From an uncultured Oscillospiraceae bacterium (GTDB taxonomy: Bacteria; Bacillota; Clostridia; Oscillospirales; Acutalibacteraceae): DNA of 10,721 bases. The stretch's first letter is position 1. Every line of letters begins with the position of its first letter. The position numbers were made by a program, and so were the translations under genes. Location: positions 1 through 10,721 of the forward strand of contig URRK01000044.1 of assembly GCA_900550315.1 (NCBI GenBank), read 5' to 3'. The notes beneath the pieces were generated by a model. The model saw only the letters and a list, made by a program, of their open reading frames with translations, made no database searches and was not told the DNA's origin. This document shows positions 1 through 6,685 of this stretch, one piece after another.

Positions 1-113
1 GTTAATACTGCCCTTTCTTTTCCGCGCGCCGGCAAGCGCGCCGCCGCTTGCAAACAGCAAAGCCGCAAAAAAACAGGCCTCGGCAGAAAAGCGGTTGCAA
101 AATCTGTTAGGGG

Positions 114-129
114 CTGTTATATATAACAG
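114..129. repeat. Perfect 16-bp palindrome CTGTTATATATAACAG
   Basis: The two halves CTGTTATA and TATAACAG are exact reverse complements. A further copy of the half-site CTGTTA lies just to the left at 104-109, in direct orientation. Such symmetry with an AT-rich centre is typical of dimeric repressor operators. Which regulator binds, and which gene is controlled, cannot be told from this window. Confidence 0.45.
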
Positions 130-172
130 ACAATGTGATAAGGTAGGCCTAAAACGGTAGGCGGTTAACAGT

Positions 173-220
173 GGCGCGCACAGCTGAGCGCGCCTAAAAG
201 AGCAAAATAACGGCTCTTTT
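173..220. other. Two tandem hairpins
   Basis: The first hairpin has a perfect 7-bp GC stem (GGCGCGC 173-179 with GCGCGCC 188-194) around an 8-base loop containing CAGCTG. The second, one base later, pairs AAAAGAGC (196-203) with GCTCTTTT (213-220). Read on the plus strand the pair ends in a T-rich stretch, so it could terminate a plus-strand transcript entering from the left. The T-run is interrupted and no such gene is confirmed, so the function is open. Confidence 0.35.
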
Positions 221-252
221 GTTTGTCGTCTTTGTACGGCGTCAGCCTTACG

Positions 253-280
253 GTATTAAATTTTTTCAAGCGCTTGCCAA
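253..280 (-). promoter_or_regulatory. Weak candidate promoter overlapping a LacI-type palindrome
   Basis: On the minus strand TTGGCA (275-280) and TAATAC (253-258) are 16 bases apart. The perfect palindrome CAAGCGCTTG (267-276), with the central CG and AAGCGCTT core usual for LacI-family operators, overlaps the -35 box. It does not fit the CcpA cre consensus in its flanks. Any transcript would run left, out of the window. This is a pattern match only. Confidence 0.25.
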
Positions 281-360
281 TTGCCTTTTGCCTGTCACCT
301 TTCCAAAAATATCACCGATTTTATTTTAAAGTAAGAGCAGAAAATGTAAGGAGTAAAAGT

Positions 361-394
361 AAAAATCCCGCCCACTAAAGTGGACGGGATTTTT
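361..394 (-). terminator. Rho-independent terminator of tRNA-Leu
   Basis: A 16-base arm (AAAAATCCCG..CCACT) pairs with its partner across a 2-base loop. The only non-Watson-Crick position (371+ C opposite A) becomes a stable G-U pair in the minus-strand RNA, and the stem ends in five U residues. This fixes the orientation as minus. The hairpin begins at the last base of the encoded CCA of tRNA-Leu, so the transcript ends right behind the tRNA. Confidence 0.88.
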
Positions 395-477
395 GGTGCG
401 AGTGACGGGACTTGAACCCGTACGCCAAAGACACACGCCCCTCAAACGTGCCTGTCTGCCGATTCCAGCACACTCGC
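394..477 (-). tRNA. tRNA-Leu, anticodon GAG, CCA encoded
   Basis: The 84-base minus-strand sequence folds as a class II (long variable arm) tRNA. The acceptor stem is GCGAGUG with CACUCGC, then discriminator A and an encoded CCA. The anticodon stem CACGU/GCGUG encloses the loop UUGAGGG, giving anticodon GAG, which reads CUC and CUU leucine codons. A short variable stem (GUC/GGC) and the T arm ACGGG-UUCAAGU-CCCGU follow. It is a single-gene transcription unit with a near-consensus promoter upstream and a terminator directly downstream. Confidence 0.96.
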
Positions 478-499
478 ATATTATACCGACAACAGAGTT

Positions 500-528
500 A
501 TTATACCAAACCGCAGCCCGAAAGTCAA
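500..528 (-). promoter_or_regulatory. Sigma-70/SigA-type promoter of tRNA-Leu
   Basis: On the minus strand, TTGACT (523-528) and TATAAT (500-505) are separated by exactly 17 bases. Transcription would start near 493, about 16 bases before the mature tRNA 5' end at 477, which leaves a short leader for RNase P. The near-consensus boxes fit a strongly expressed stable RNA gene. Confidence 0.88.
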
Positions 529-552
529 CAGTTATTAATATACAAAATTCCG

Positions 553-566
553 TTGTAATATTACAA
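553..566. repeat. Perfect 14-bp palindrome TTGTAATATTACAA
   Basis: An exact 14-bp palindrome lies about 25 bases upstream of the tRNA-Leu -35 box and about 94 bases downstream of the asnS stop codon. It could be a protein-binding site or chance symmetry in AT-rich DNA. The spacing does not fit BirA or GlnR/TnrA boxes. Confidence 0.3.
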
Positions 567-592
567 TTAGTATAATTCCGAAACCAGCCTTG

Positions 593-638
593 CCCGGCGC
601 AGCAACCAAATTGCCTGCTGTGCCGGGACTTTGTTTTT
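593..638 (+). terminator. Hairpin with T-run, plus-strand polarity
   Basis: CCCGGCGCAGCA (593-604) pairs over 12 positions with TGCTGTGCCGGG (616-627) around an 11-base loop. In plus-strand RNA the one imperfect position is a G-U pair, and the stem is followed by a T-rich run (630-638). In minus-strand RNA the same position is an A-C mismatch with no T-run after it. It therefore looks like a plus-strand terminator, although no plus-strand gene is visible. It may still serve as a weak 3' structure for asnS, which ends at 660 on the minus strand. Confidence 0.4.
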
Positions 639-659
639 GTGAATTCGAATGTTCTGCGT

Positions 660-2054
660 TTAATATTCTGCGTTGCCAACCGTGCGTGGGTAGGGAATAA
701 CATCACGAATATTGGCTACGCCGGTTAAATACATAATGAGCCGCTCAAACCCCAGACCAAACCCGGCGTGCTTGGTAGTGCCGTACCGCCGCAGGTTTAA
801 ATACCAGCTGTAATTTTCCTGCTTTAGGCCGCACTCGGCCATGCGCTGCTGCAGCAGCTCGGCCCGTTCCTCACGCTGGCTGCCGCCAATAATCTCCCCA
901 ATGCCGGGCACTAAAAGATCCATGGCCGCAACGGTTTTGCCATCGTTATTCAGCCGCATATAAAAGGATTTAATTTCTTTGGGGTAATCGGTTACAAACA
1001 CCGGGCCGCCAAAGGCCTGCTCGGTAAGCCAACGCTCGTGCTCGGTTTGCAGATCGCACCCCCAAAAAACAGGGTAATTAAACGAAGCCTTGCTGTTTTG
1101 CAGCAGCTGAATTGCTTTGGTGTAGGTTACACAGCGGTAGCTGCTTTGGGTAAGCTTTGTAAGGCGCTGCAGCAGCCCGGTATCGGTAAAGCGGTTTAAA
1201 AATTCCAGCTCCTCGGGGCACTGCTCCAACACCGAGCGAATCACAAATTGCAGCATATCCCACGCCAGCTGCATATTGTCATTTAAATCGGCAAAGGCTA
1301 TTTCCGGCTCAATCATCCAAAATTCGGCCGCGTGCCGCGCGGTATTAGAATTTTCGGCTCGAAAGGTTGGGCCAAAGGTGTAAATTTTTCCAAAGGCCTG
1401 CGCAAAGGTTTCACCCTCCAGCTGGCCGGAAACGGTTAAATTGGTTTGCTTGCCAAAAAAGTCTTTGCGGTAGTCTACTCGCCCGTCTTCGTCCAGCGGC
1501 GGCTGCTGCGGGTTTAGGGTGGTTACACGAAACATTTCGCCGGCACCCTCGCAGTCGGACGCAGTAATTAACGGGGTGTGCACATAAAGAAAGCCGCGGC
1601 TGTTAAAAAAGGTGTGCAGCGCAAAAGCAGCCGTACTGCGAATACGAAAAACGGCCGAAAACAAATTGGTGCGCGGCCGCAGGTAAGCCTGCTCCCGCAA
1701 AAATTCTAACGAATGTCGCTTTTTTTGCAGCGGGTAATCGGGCGCGGAGGCACCCTCGACCGTAACGGCTGCGGCGTTTAGCTCAAACGGCTGCGGATTT
1801 TGCGGGGTTAGCAGCACCGTTGCGGTAACCGTTACCGCGGCGCCAACATTTAACCGGGCAATTTCAAAAAAATTTGTAAGCTTGCTTTGCTCAAAAACAA
1901 CCTGCGCGCCGGAAAAACAGCTGCCGTCGTTTAAATTTAAAAAGCCAAAGCTTTTTGCGTTGCGCAGGCTGCGAACCCAGCCGGCCACCGTAACGGTTTG
2001 GCCGCCCAAGGCCGGCAGCTGCTGCTTTAGCTCGGCAATTGTTATTCTGTTCAA
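660..2054 (-). CDS. asnS: Asparaginyl-tRNA synthetase
   Basis: This cytoplasmic class IIb synthetase joins asparagine to tRNA-Asn using ATP. At 464 residues it matches the usual length (about 465). The N-terminal OB-fold anticodon-binding domain covers roughly residues 1-110. The catalytic core follows, with DCEGAGEMF at 167-175, motif 2 at about 231-251 (FRAEN, then FWMIEPE), GGSQREER at 390-397 and motif 3 GFGLGFERL at 431-439. The C-terminus reads RTVGNAEY where the family usually has RTPGNAEF. The start codon is TTG: AAGGTG lies six bases upstream and no ATG fits. It has a separate promoter candidate at 2127-2155. I see no convincing T-box leader, although aminoacyl-tRNA synthetase genes in this group often have one. 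Confidence 0.97.
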   Translation of the reverse strand: MNRITIAELKQQLPALGGQTVTVAGWVRSLRNAKSFGFLNLNDGSCFSGAQVVFEQSKLTNFFEIARLNVGAAVTVTATVLLTPQNPQPFELNAAAVTVEGASAPDYPLQKKRHSLEFLREQAYLRPRTNLFSAVFRIRSTAAFALHTFFNSRGFLYVHTPLITASDCEGAGEMFRVTTLNPQQPPLDEDGRVDYRKDFFGKQTNLTVSGQLEGETFAQAFGKIYTFGPTFRAENSNTARHAAEFWMIEPEIAFADLNDNMQLAWDMLQFVIRSVLEQCPEELEFLNRFTDTGLLQRLTKLTQSSYRCVTYTKAIQLLQNSKASFNYPVFWGCDLQTEHERWLTEQAFGGPVFVTDYPKEIKSFYMRLNNDGKTVAAMDLLVPGIGEIIGGSQREERAELLQQRMAECGLKQENYSWYLNLRRYGTTKHAGFGLGFERLIMYLTGVANIRDVIPYPRTVGNAEY

Positions 2055-2126
2055 TTAAATCACCTTTTTTAGTTTGCCCCGCGGCAAAAAGTTTTAACCC
2101 GGCGTTTTACGCCAATAAATTGCGGC

Positions 2127-2155
2127 ATTTTAGGCAAACAGAAATAAACCTACAA
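2127..2155 (-). promoter_or_regulatory. Candidate asnS promoter
   Basis: TTGTAG (2150-2155) and TAAAAT (2127-2132) on the minus strand are 17 bases apart. The -10 box matches consensus at 5 of 6 bases; the -35 box at only 3 of 6. The leader would be about 65 bases and contains a small GGCGT/ACGCC hairpin (2101-2113). Confidence 0.4.
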
Positions 2156-2156
2156 G

Positions 2157-2207
2157 CGGTTTTGCCCGCCTTGGCGGGCGGTGCCAAGCCCTAAACGGTT
2201 TTGCCCG
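2157..2207. repeat. Direct 12-mer repeat flanking a GC-rich hairpin
   Basis: CGGTTTTGCCCG occurs at 2157-2168 and again at 2196-2207. The first copy runs into a perfect inverted repeat, GCCCGCC-TT-GGCGGGC (2164-2179). The element sits between the stop codon of the membrane-protein gene and the asnS promoter. There is no U-run on the minus strand, so it is not a standard intrinsic terminator. Confidence 0.45.
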
Positions 2208-2224
2208 GTGGCGTTGGCTAAATT

Positions 2225-3049
2225 TTACTTTGCGGCGTTGCCGGCGGGCCCGGCGCCCTCGGCTTTTACTTTGCCGCGCGCCGTGCAAAGGCAAACAGCT
2301 ATGTACGCCGTTACCAGCAGGGTGGTTACGGGGTGGTCTACCGGGCGGTGTGCAAAGCCCGTTACCCCAAAGGCCGAAATAAGGTAATGCGGCAGCACGG
2401 CCGTTAAGTTCATAATAAACGCAACGCTGCCGGTTATGCGCATAAACGCCGCGCGCTTTTTACTGCCAACGCCGCACAGGGTTTTGCCCTGATACATAAA
2501 AAACAAAAGGGTAAAAATAAGGCTGCAAATATCGTAAAAATTATCGGTAATATTGGACATAACGGTATAGCTGATAAAGGTGCACATGAGCCGCAGCACC
2601 CACAAAACGGTTGGCACCACCGTAAGGCCCAACGCAATGCGGTACCCAAACAGCAAACAAACCCCGGCGTAAAGAAAGCAAACGCCCGAAAGCAGCATTG
2701 CCGCAAGCCTTATAACGCACAAAACGCCCGGCACATTGTTAACCGCCACCCCGTTTAAAATGGGCTCTACCATTAAAGCACAGCCCAGCAAAAAGCAAAC
2801 ACAGGCCAAAACAAAGGTGCGTTTGGGTTTTGCGCCCTCGCCGTTGCTGCCGCGGCCAAACAGCGTAATAACGCCGCAAACTATGCACAGCAGCAAAATA
2901 ATTACGGTAATTGCCGTGCTAAAAACCGACATATCGTCGGTGGTAAAGCCGGTGGCAGGCTCTATCATAAACGCTAACTGAATACAACGCAAAAACACCG
3001 CACTAACAGCGGCTAAGGCGGTAAAAATAACCGCTTGAATATTTTGCAT
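2225..3049 (-). CDS. Polytopic membrane protein of unknown function
   Basis: I do not recognise the family. The 274-residue product is highly hydrophobic, with about seven or eight likely membrane segments (approximate residues 5-22, 43-64, 79-97, 108-135, 138-162, 172-188, 203-224 and 243-257). It also has a charged loop GRGSNGEGAKPKR at 65-77 and a soluble Ala/Gly/Lys-rich tail. It is rich in cysteine, mostly within predicted membrane segments. No enzyme or transporter motif is visible. The ATG at 3049 is preferred: GGGAGG lies seven bases upstream. The GTG five codons earlier overlaps that site and cannot use it. It stands alone, 112 bases after prfB and 170 before asnS, with no strong promoter seen. 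Confidence 0.8.
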   Translation of the reverse strand: MQNIQAVIFTALAAVSAVFLRCIQLAFMIEPATGFTTDDMSVFSTAITVIILLLCIVCGVITLFGRGSNGEGAKPKRTFVLACVCFLLGCALMVEPILNGVAVNNVPGVLCVIRLAAMLLSGVCFLYAGVCLLFGYRIALGLTVVPTVLWVLRLMCTFISYTVMSNITDNFYDICSLIFTLLFFMYQGKTLCGVGSKKRAAFMRITGSVAFIMNLTAVLPHYLISAFGVTGFAHRPVDHPVTTLLVTAYIAVCLCTARGKVKAEGAGPAGNAAK

Positions 3050-3161
3050 AACAAGGCCTCCCACAATTTTATAAAAAGGTTTCTGACCGGGCAGGCGGGT
3101 TTAAAACCGCGCAGGCCGCACGGCGTTTAGCCCCCGCAGCCCAAAATACCAAAAATTAAAA

Positions 3162-4277
3162 TTACTTTAACTCGCCTTTTGAGGCGGCTTTTAAATAAGC
3201 CTGAATAAAACCGTCTAAGTCGCCATCCATGACGGCGTTAATGTTACCGTTTTCAAACCCGGTGCGGTGGTCCTTTGCCAGGGTGTACGGCATAAATACA
3301 TAAGAGCGGATCTGCGAGCCCCAGGCAATCTCCTTTTGTACGCCCTTAATATCCTCAATTTTATCTAAATGCTCGCGCTCTTTAATTTCTATGAGCTTTG
3401 ACATTAACATTTTTAAGCAGACCTCGCGGTTTTGGTGCTGGCTGCGCTCGTTCTGGCAGGCAACCACAATGCCGGTCGGCAGGTGCGTCATTCGAACGGC
3501 CGAGGAGGTTTTATTAACATGCTGCCCGCCTGCGCCGCTGGAGCGGTAAACATCTACCTTTAAATCCTCGGGGCGAATATTAATTTCGGTATCGTCCGAA
3601 ATTTCGGGCATAACCTCTAACGAGGCAAAGGAGGTGTGGCGACGACCGGAGGAATCGAACGGGGAAACGCGCACCAGGCGGTGCACCCCGTGCTCGCTTT
3701 TTAAATAGCCGTAGGCGTTGGTGCCCTCTACCAGCAGCACCGCGCTTTTCAGGCCGGCCTCGTCGCCGTCTAAAAAGTCCAGCATTTTGGCGTTAAAGCC
3801 GTGCTTTTCGGCCCAGTGGGTGTACATACGAACCAGCATTTCGTTCCAGTCCTGCGCCTCGGTGCCGCCCGCACCGGCGTGAAAGGTTAAAATAGCGTTG
3901 TTTTTATCGTACTCGCCGGTAAGCAGGGTAGCAAGCGTTGCCGCGGCCAAGCGTTTTTCAAAGGTTTCAACATCCGCTTTTACCTCGTCTAAAACGGTAA
4001 GGTCCCCCTCCTCATCGGCCATTTCAATTAGGGTCATGGTGTCGTCAAACAGCCCTTTAAGGGAGGTGTAGGTTTCCAGCTTTGCCTTTTTTTCGCCAAT
4101 GGTTTTAAGTGTTTTTTCTGATCCCTCGCGGTTATCCCAAAATCCGGGCTGCGTGGTTTTAGCCTCCAGCTCCTCAATTTCAGCCGCCAGCTTTTTAGGG
4201 GAAATGGCATCGCACAAATTTTGCAGCTCGCCCTCGGCGCCGCTAAGCCTTAATTTTTGTTCCTCAAATTCTAACAT
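3162..4277 (-). CDS. prfB: Peptide chain release factor 2 (RF2)
   Basis: RF2 enters the ribosomal A site at UAA and UGA codons and triggers peptide release. The 371-residue product has the full layout: an N-terminal coiled region (1-110), the stop-codon recognition tripeptide SPF at 205-207 (RF2 type, not the PxT of RF1), and the catalytic GGQ at 250-252 followed by HVNKTSSAVR. The start is the ATG at 4277, with GGAG six bases upstream and 19 bases beyond the prmA stop. A longer reading from 4325 would overlap prmA and lacks homology. The codon stretch where many prfB genes carry an in-frame UGA and a +1 shift reads TTG TGC GAT here (residues 21-23, LCD), uninterrupted. So there is no frameshift autoregulation. 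It is probably co-transcribed with prmA. Confidence 0.97.
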   Translation of the reverse strand: MLEFEEQKLRLSGAEGELQNLCDAISPKKLAAEIEELEAKTTQPGFWDNREGSEKTLKTIGEKKAKLETYTSLKGLFDDTMTLIEMADEEGDLTVLDEVKADVETFEKRLAAATLATLLTGEYDKNNAILTFHAGAGGTEAQDWNEMLVRMYTHWAEKHGFNAKMLDFLDGDEAGLKSAVLLVEGTNAYGYLKSEHGVHRLVRVSPFDSSGRRHTSFASLEVMPEISDDTEINIRPEDLKVDVYRSSGAGGQHVNKTSSAVRMTHLPTGIVVACQNERSQHQNREVCLKMLMSKLIEIKEREHLDKIEDIKGVQKEIAWGSQIRSYVFMPYTLAKDHRTGFENGNINAVMDGDLDGFIQAYLKAASKGELK

Positions 4278-4296
4278 AGTGTTCTCCGTTAAAAAA

Positions 4297-5220
4297 TTAT
4301 TGCGCAACGGTTGCGGCAAAGGCAACCCAGTTGCTTTCGGTTACAGTGTTGGTTATTTGCAGCCCGGCCCGCAGCAGCGCGGCGCGAACCTCCTCGGCGC
4401 GGGAGTCAATAATCCCGGAGCACAAAAAACGCCCGCCCGGCGCCAACAATCCCGGTACATCCGGCGCTAAGGCCATAATAACATCGGCCACAATATTGGC
4501 GCAAACAATGCTGTAACGGCTGGTTATTTTTTCGTTTAAATTGCCAACCAAAAACTCGGTCTTTTCCGAAAGGCCGTTTAACGCGGCATTCTCCCGCGCT
4601 ACCTTTACGGCAACCGGGTCAATATCAATACCGGTGGCGCGCTCGGCCCCCAGCAGCACCGCGGCAATTGATAAAATTCCGCTGCCGCAGCCAATATCCA
4701 AAACCGTTTGGTTGGGGGTAATAAATTGGTCTAACAGCGCTAAACACATGGCGGTGGTTGCGTGGGTTCCGGTACCAAAAGCAGCGCCGGGGTCTATTTT
4801 AAGCACCTTGCGGTTTTCTTTATTATTGTACTGCTCCCAGCTGGGGCAAATGCAAAGCCGCCGGCCAATTTCAGTGCTTTTAAAATATTTTTTCCAGTTA
4901 TTTTCAAAATCCTTGGGGTCTACCGTGTCGGTATCGGCTTGAAAGGGAATATGAACCGCCTCAAACCGCTCTTTTAAAAAGCTCAGGCTTTCCCGCGCGT
5001 TTTCGTTACTGGGCAAATACAGGTGAATAATTGCCTCGTCGCGATTTTTTTGCAGCAGCTCCTCGTCTATTAAATCAATATGCGCAATTTCTACCGCCTG
5101 CTGCTCTAAGTCAGAATAATCCTCTAAATACAGGCCATAGGGCACTACCATGTTGGCAATGCCGGCCGCCTCCTCGGCGCGGGCGGTTGGAATTTTTAAT
5201 TTAATTTCTGTCCAAACCAT
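4297..5220 (-). CDS. prmA: Ribosomal protein L11 methyltransferase
   Basis: PrmA uses S-adenosylmethionine to methylate ribosomal protein L11 in the cytoplasm. The 307-residue product has the L11-recognising N-terminal domain (about 1-100), then the family signature PGAAFGTGTHATT (144-156). After these come the SAM-binding motif I VLDIGCGSGILS (173-184), the acidic ribose-binding segment GIDIDP (197-202) and motif IV VCANIVADV (239-247). The ATG at 5220 is chosen because AGAGG lies six bases upstream and the product then begins like known PrmA proteins. The frame stays open to 5346 but runs through the promoter. It is the first gene of a likely two-gene operon with prfB. The frequent PrmA partner rsmE is not next to it here. 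Confidence 0.96.
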   Translation of the reverse strand: MVWTEIKLKIPTARAEEAAGIANMVVPYGLYLEDYSDLEQQAVEIAHIDLIDEELLQKNRDEAIIHLYLPSNENARESLSFLKERFEAVHIPFQADTDTVDPKDFENNWKKYFKSTEIGRRLCICPSWEQYNNKENRKVLKIDPGAAFGTGTHATTAMCLALLDQFITPNQTVLDIGCGSGILSIAAVLLGAERATGIDIDPVAVKVARENAALNGLSEKTEFLVGNLNEKITSRYSIVCANIVADVIMALAPDVPGLLAPGGRFLCSGIIDSRAEEVRAALLRAGLQITNTVTESNWVAFAATVAQ

Positions 5221-5285
5221 TGGGTACCTCTTTTCCCGGTTAGCGCTGCCCGCAAAGGGCAAAAACGCCAAATTTGTTCCAAAAT

Positions 5286-5315
5286 ATCTTACCACACGGG
5301 CGGGCTGTTTGTCAA
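5286..5315 (-). promoter_or_regulatory. Promoter of the prmA-prfB operon
   Basis: The minus strand carries a perfect TTGACA (5310-5315) and TAAGAT (5286-5291) separated by 18 bases. Transcription would begin near 5279, giving a leader of about 60 bases before the prmA start. This is one of the best promoter matches in the window. Confidence 0.8.
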
Positions 5316-5619
5316 ATAAAATTGCGCCGCCGGGCCACGCCCCCAAAAAGTCCCCGTTTGCCCTTTAGGCGGTTAAACCCCGGCTGCCAGCCGGCGGGCC
5401 TTGCGCTTTTTTTGGCTGGCAGAGCCTGCCGACCCAAAGGGCTTTTTATTTTTAAAATTCAGCAATGCCCTGCAACGAGCTGGTTTTGCCTGCCTAATTG
5501 TTGTGCGGCAGCCGTTTATAGCGGGTGTTTACCCAATTTTTGCACGGCAATTGTTTACGCCGGCTGTTCACTGCGGGTGTTTACGGCAGGCACCCTTTAC
5601 CAAGCGGCCGCCTTTGGCG
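5316..5619. other. Intergenic stretch between AEC permease and prmA promoter
   Basis: No gene is supported here; the plus-strand frames that cross it have no ribosome-binding site and no recognisable product. It holds a perfect 9-bp inverted repeat, CTGCCAGCC (5384-5392) with GGCTGGCAG (5414-5422), whose 21-base loop includes a seven-T run. It also holds the periodic TGTTTAC repeat described separately. There is no clear intrinsic terminator directly after the permease gene. Confidence 0.6.
5526..5584. repeat. Three TGTTTAC heptamers at exact 26-bp spacing
   Basis: TGTTTAC occurs at 5526-5532, 5552-5558 and 5578-5584, so neighbouring copies are exactly 26 bases apart. The first and third are extended to an identical 12-mer, GCGGGTGTTTAC. 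Similarity continues between copies: the 26-base unit at 5552-5577 matches the one at 5500-5525 at 16 of 26 positions and the one at 5526-5551 at 15 of 26. This suggests a decayed tandem duplication or a set of spaced protein-binding sites. The period is not a multiple of three, so a coding origin is unlikely. Confidence 0.6.
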
Positions 5620-6540
5620 TTACAGCTGCGCCAACGCAATTACCAGCGGCATTGTTAAAATTGAAAGCACGGTTGTTGCCGAAACCAGGTTTACCGAAAG
5701 CTCGGTATTGCGGCCGTATTTGGCAGAAAACATGGTGGTGGCGGCCGCCGTAGGGGCGCTGGCCGCAATTACCATTGCCACCGGCACGCTGCCTGTAAGC
5801 CCGCACAGCCGCAAAACCAGCAGCGCCGCCAACGGAATAACCAACAGCTTTACCGCCATTGCCAGCAAGGCCAGCGGGCTTTTTAAGCTTTTTAGCACAT
5901 TGCTGCCGGCCAAGTAAAACCCAATTACCAGCATTGGCAGCGGGGTGTTTAACCCGGCCAAAAATTCTACCGGTTTTAAAATCAGTTCGGGCAGCTGCAC
6001 CCGGCACAAAAACAAAATAAACCCTAAAAAAACCGAGAACACCCCGGGGTTTATTACAATTTTTTTAAGGCTGAGCTGGGCTTTGTCGCCGCTGATAACA
6101 TACAACCCATAGGTCCACATAAACAGGTTAAACACCGCAATGTACGAGGCACCGTAAAACACGCCAACCTCGCCCAAAACGGCCTGCTGCAGCGGAATTG
6201 CCATAAACCCGGCGTTTGAAAAAACCGCCGCAAAGTTTAACACCCGGCGGGTATTTTCCTTGGCCCGGCGAAACAGCAGCCACCCCAGCGCAATGCCAAA
6301 CAGGTGAATGCCAACCGCGGCGACCAGGCAAACCAAAAAACCCGTTAGCATTTCGGGGCTAAAGCTGCGGGAAAAGGATTTTAAAATTACGCAGGGGGTT
6401 GCAAGGTACAAAGCAAGATCGGAGCAAACGCGCGCCCCCTCTTTGCTCATTACCTTTAATTTTGCCAGCAAAAAGCCAATACCAATTAAAATAAACAGCA
6501 CCAGCACCTGCTTGGAAACGGTTATTACATGAAACAGCAT
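5620..6540 (-). CDS. AEC-family permease (auxin efflux carrier type)
   Basis: The 306-residue protein has the ten-segment hydrophobic pattern of the AEC/Mem_trans family, which exports or exchanges small organic anions such as malate or other carboxylates in bacteria. Family hallmarks are the early helix VLVLFILIGIGFLLAK (12-27), SNAGFMAIPL (108-117), NPGVFSVFLGF (164-174), and the C-terminal APTAAATTMFSAKYG (263-277) before the last helix. The length is normal. The ATG at 6540 has AAGGA six bases upstream. It is probably a single-gene unit with its own promoter about 145 bases ahead. The substrate cannot be read from the sequence, and no metabolic neighbour hints at it. Confidence 0.92.
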   Translation of the reverse strand: MLFHVITVSKQVLVLFILIGIGFLLAKLKVMSKEGARVCSDLALYLATPCVILKSFSRSFSPEMLTGFLVCLVAAVGIHLFGIALGWLLFRRAKENTRRVLNFAAVFSNAGFMAIPLQQAVLGEVGVFYGASYIAVFNLFMWTYGLYVISGDKAQLSLKKIVINPGVFSVFLGFILFLCRVQLPELILKPVEFLAGLNTPLPMLVIGFYLAGSNVLKSLKSPLALLAMAVKLLVIPLAALLVLRLCGLTGSVPVAMVIAASAPTAAATTMFSAKYGRNTELSVNLVSATTVLSILTMPLVIALAQL

Positions 6541-6685
6541 AAAATTTCCTTAATCTAAAAGTTCTTAACAAGCCAATAAACTTTATTCTTACCAAACCAA
6601 AACAGCTTGTTTTTTGCCGGCCAACCGATTAAAAGGCTTTCGGCGGCGGGCATTTTCGGCCTTGTTTTTTTACCTTTTCGGCCCA

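Larger units (their letters stand above)
1..360. other. Left-edge stretch with no confident gene
   Basis: No coding sequence in this stretch is convincing. A plus-strand frame is open from base 1 to a TAA at 124-126 (41 codons, rich in Lys/Arg) and could be the tail of a gene entering from the left. A minus-strand frame is open from about 258 down to base 1, but it has no ATG or GTG and only one late TTG. The stretch is instead rich in symmetric elements: a GCAAGCG/CGCTTGC hairpin (32-51), a 16-bp palindrome (114-129), two tandem hairpins (173-220) and a CAAGCGCTTG palindrome (267-276). It probably contains the intergenic or regulatory region of a gene beyond the left edge. Confidence 0.5.

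Noticed and set aside
1..258. Minus-strand frame open through the left edge, with a hydrophobic stretch FFAALLFAS
   Set aside because: It has no ATG or GTG start and no ribosome site, and it runs through two strong hairpins.
267..276. CcpA cre site
   Set aside because: The AAGCGCTT core fits LacI-family sites in general, but the flanks do not match the cre consensus.
480..485. Second TATAAT on the minus strand just before tRNA-Leu
   Set aside because: No -35 box lies at proper distance and transcription would start inside the tRNA.
2164..2200. T-box-like string upstream of asnS (AGGGCTTGGCACCGCCC on the minus strand)
   Set aside because: It resembles the T-box antiterminator core, but with a 2-base insertion. 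It has no specifier stem, no following U-run, and it lies upstream of the best asnS promoter candidate.
4278..5346. Longer forms of prfB (from 4325) and prmA (from 5346)
   Set aside because: The added residues do not resemble the families, overlap the upstream gene or the promoter, and lack the well-placed ribosome sites found at 4277 and 5220.
5500..5603. CRISPR array
   Set aside because: Only a 7-12 base core is shared between the 26-base units; there are no unique spacers between conserved repeats and no cas genes.
5274..5917. Overlapping plus-strand open frames between prmA and the AEC gene
   Set aside because: They are mainly antisense to the permease gene or cross the repeat block, have no ribosome-binding sites, and give low-complexity products.
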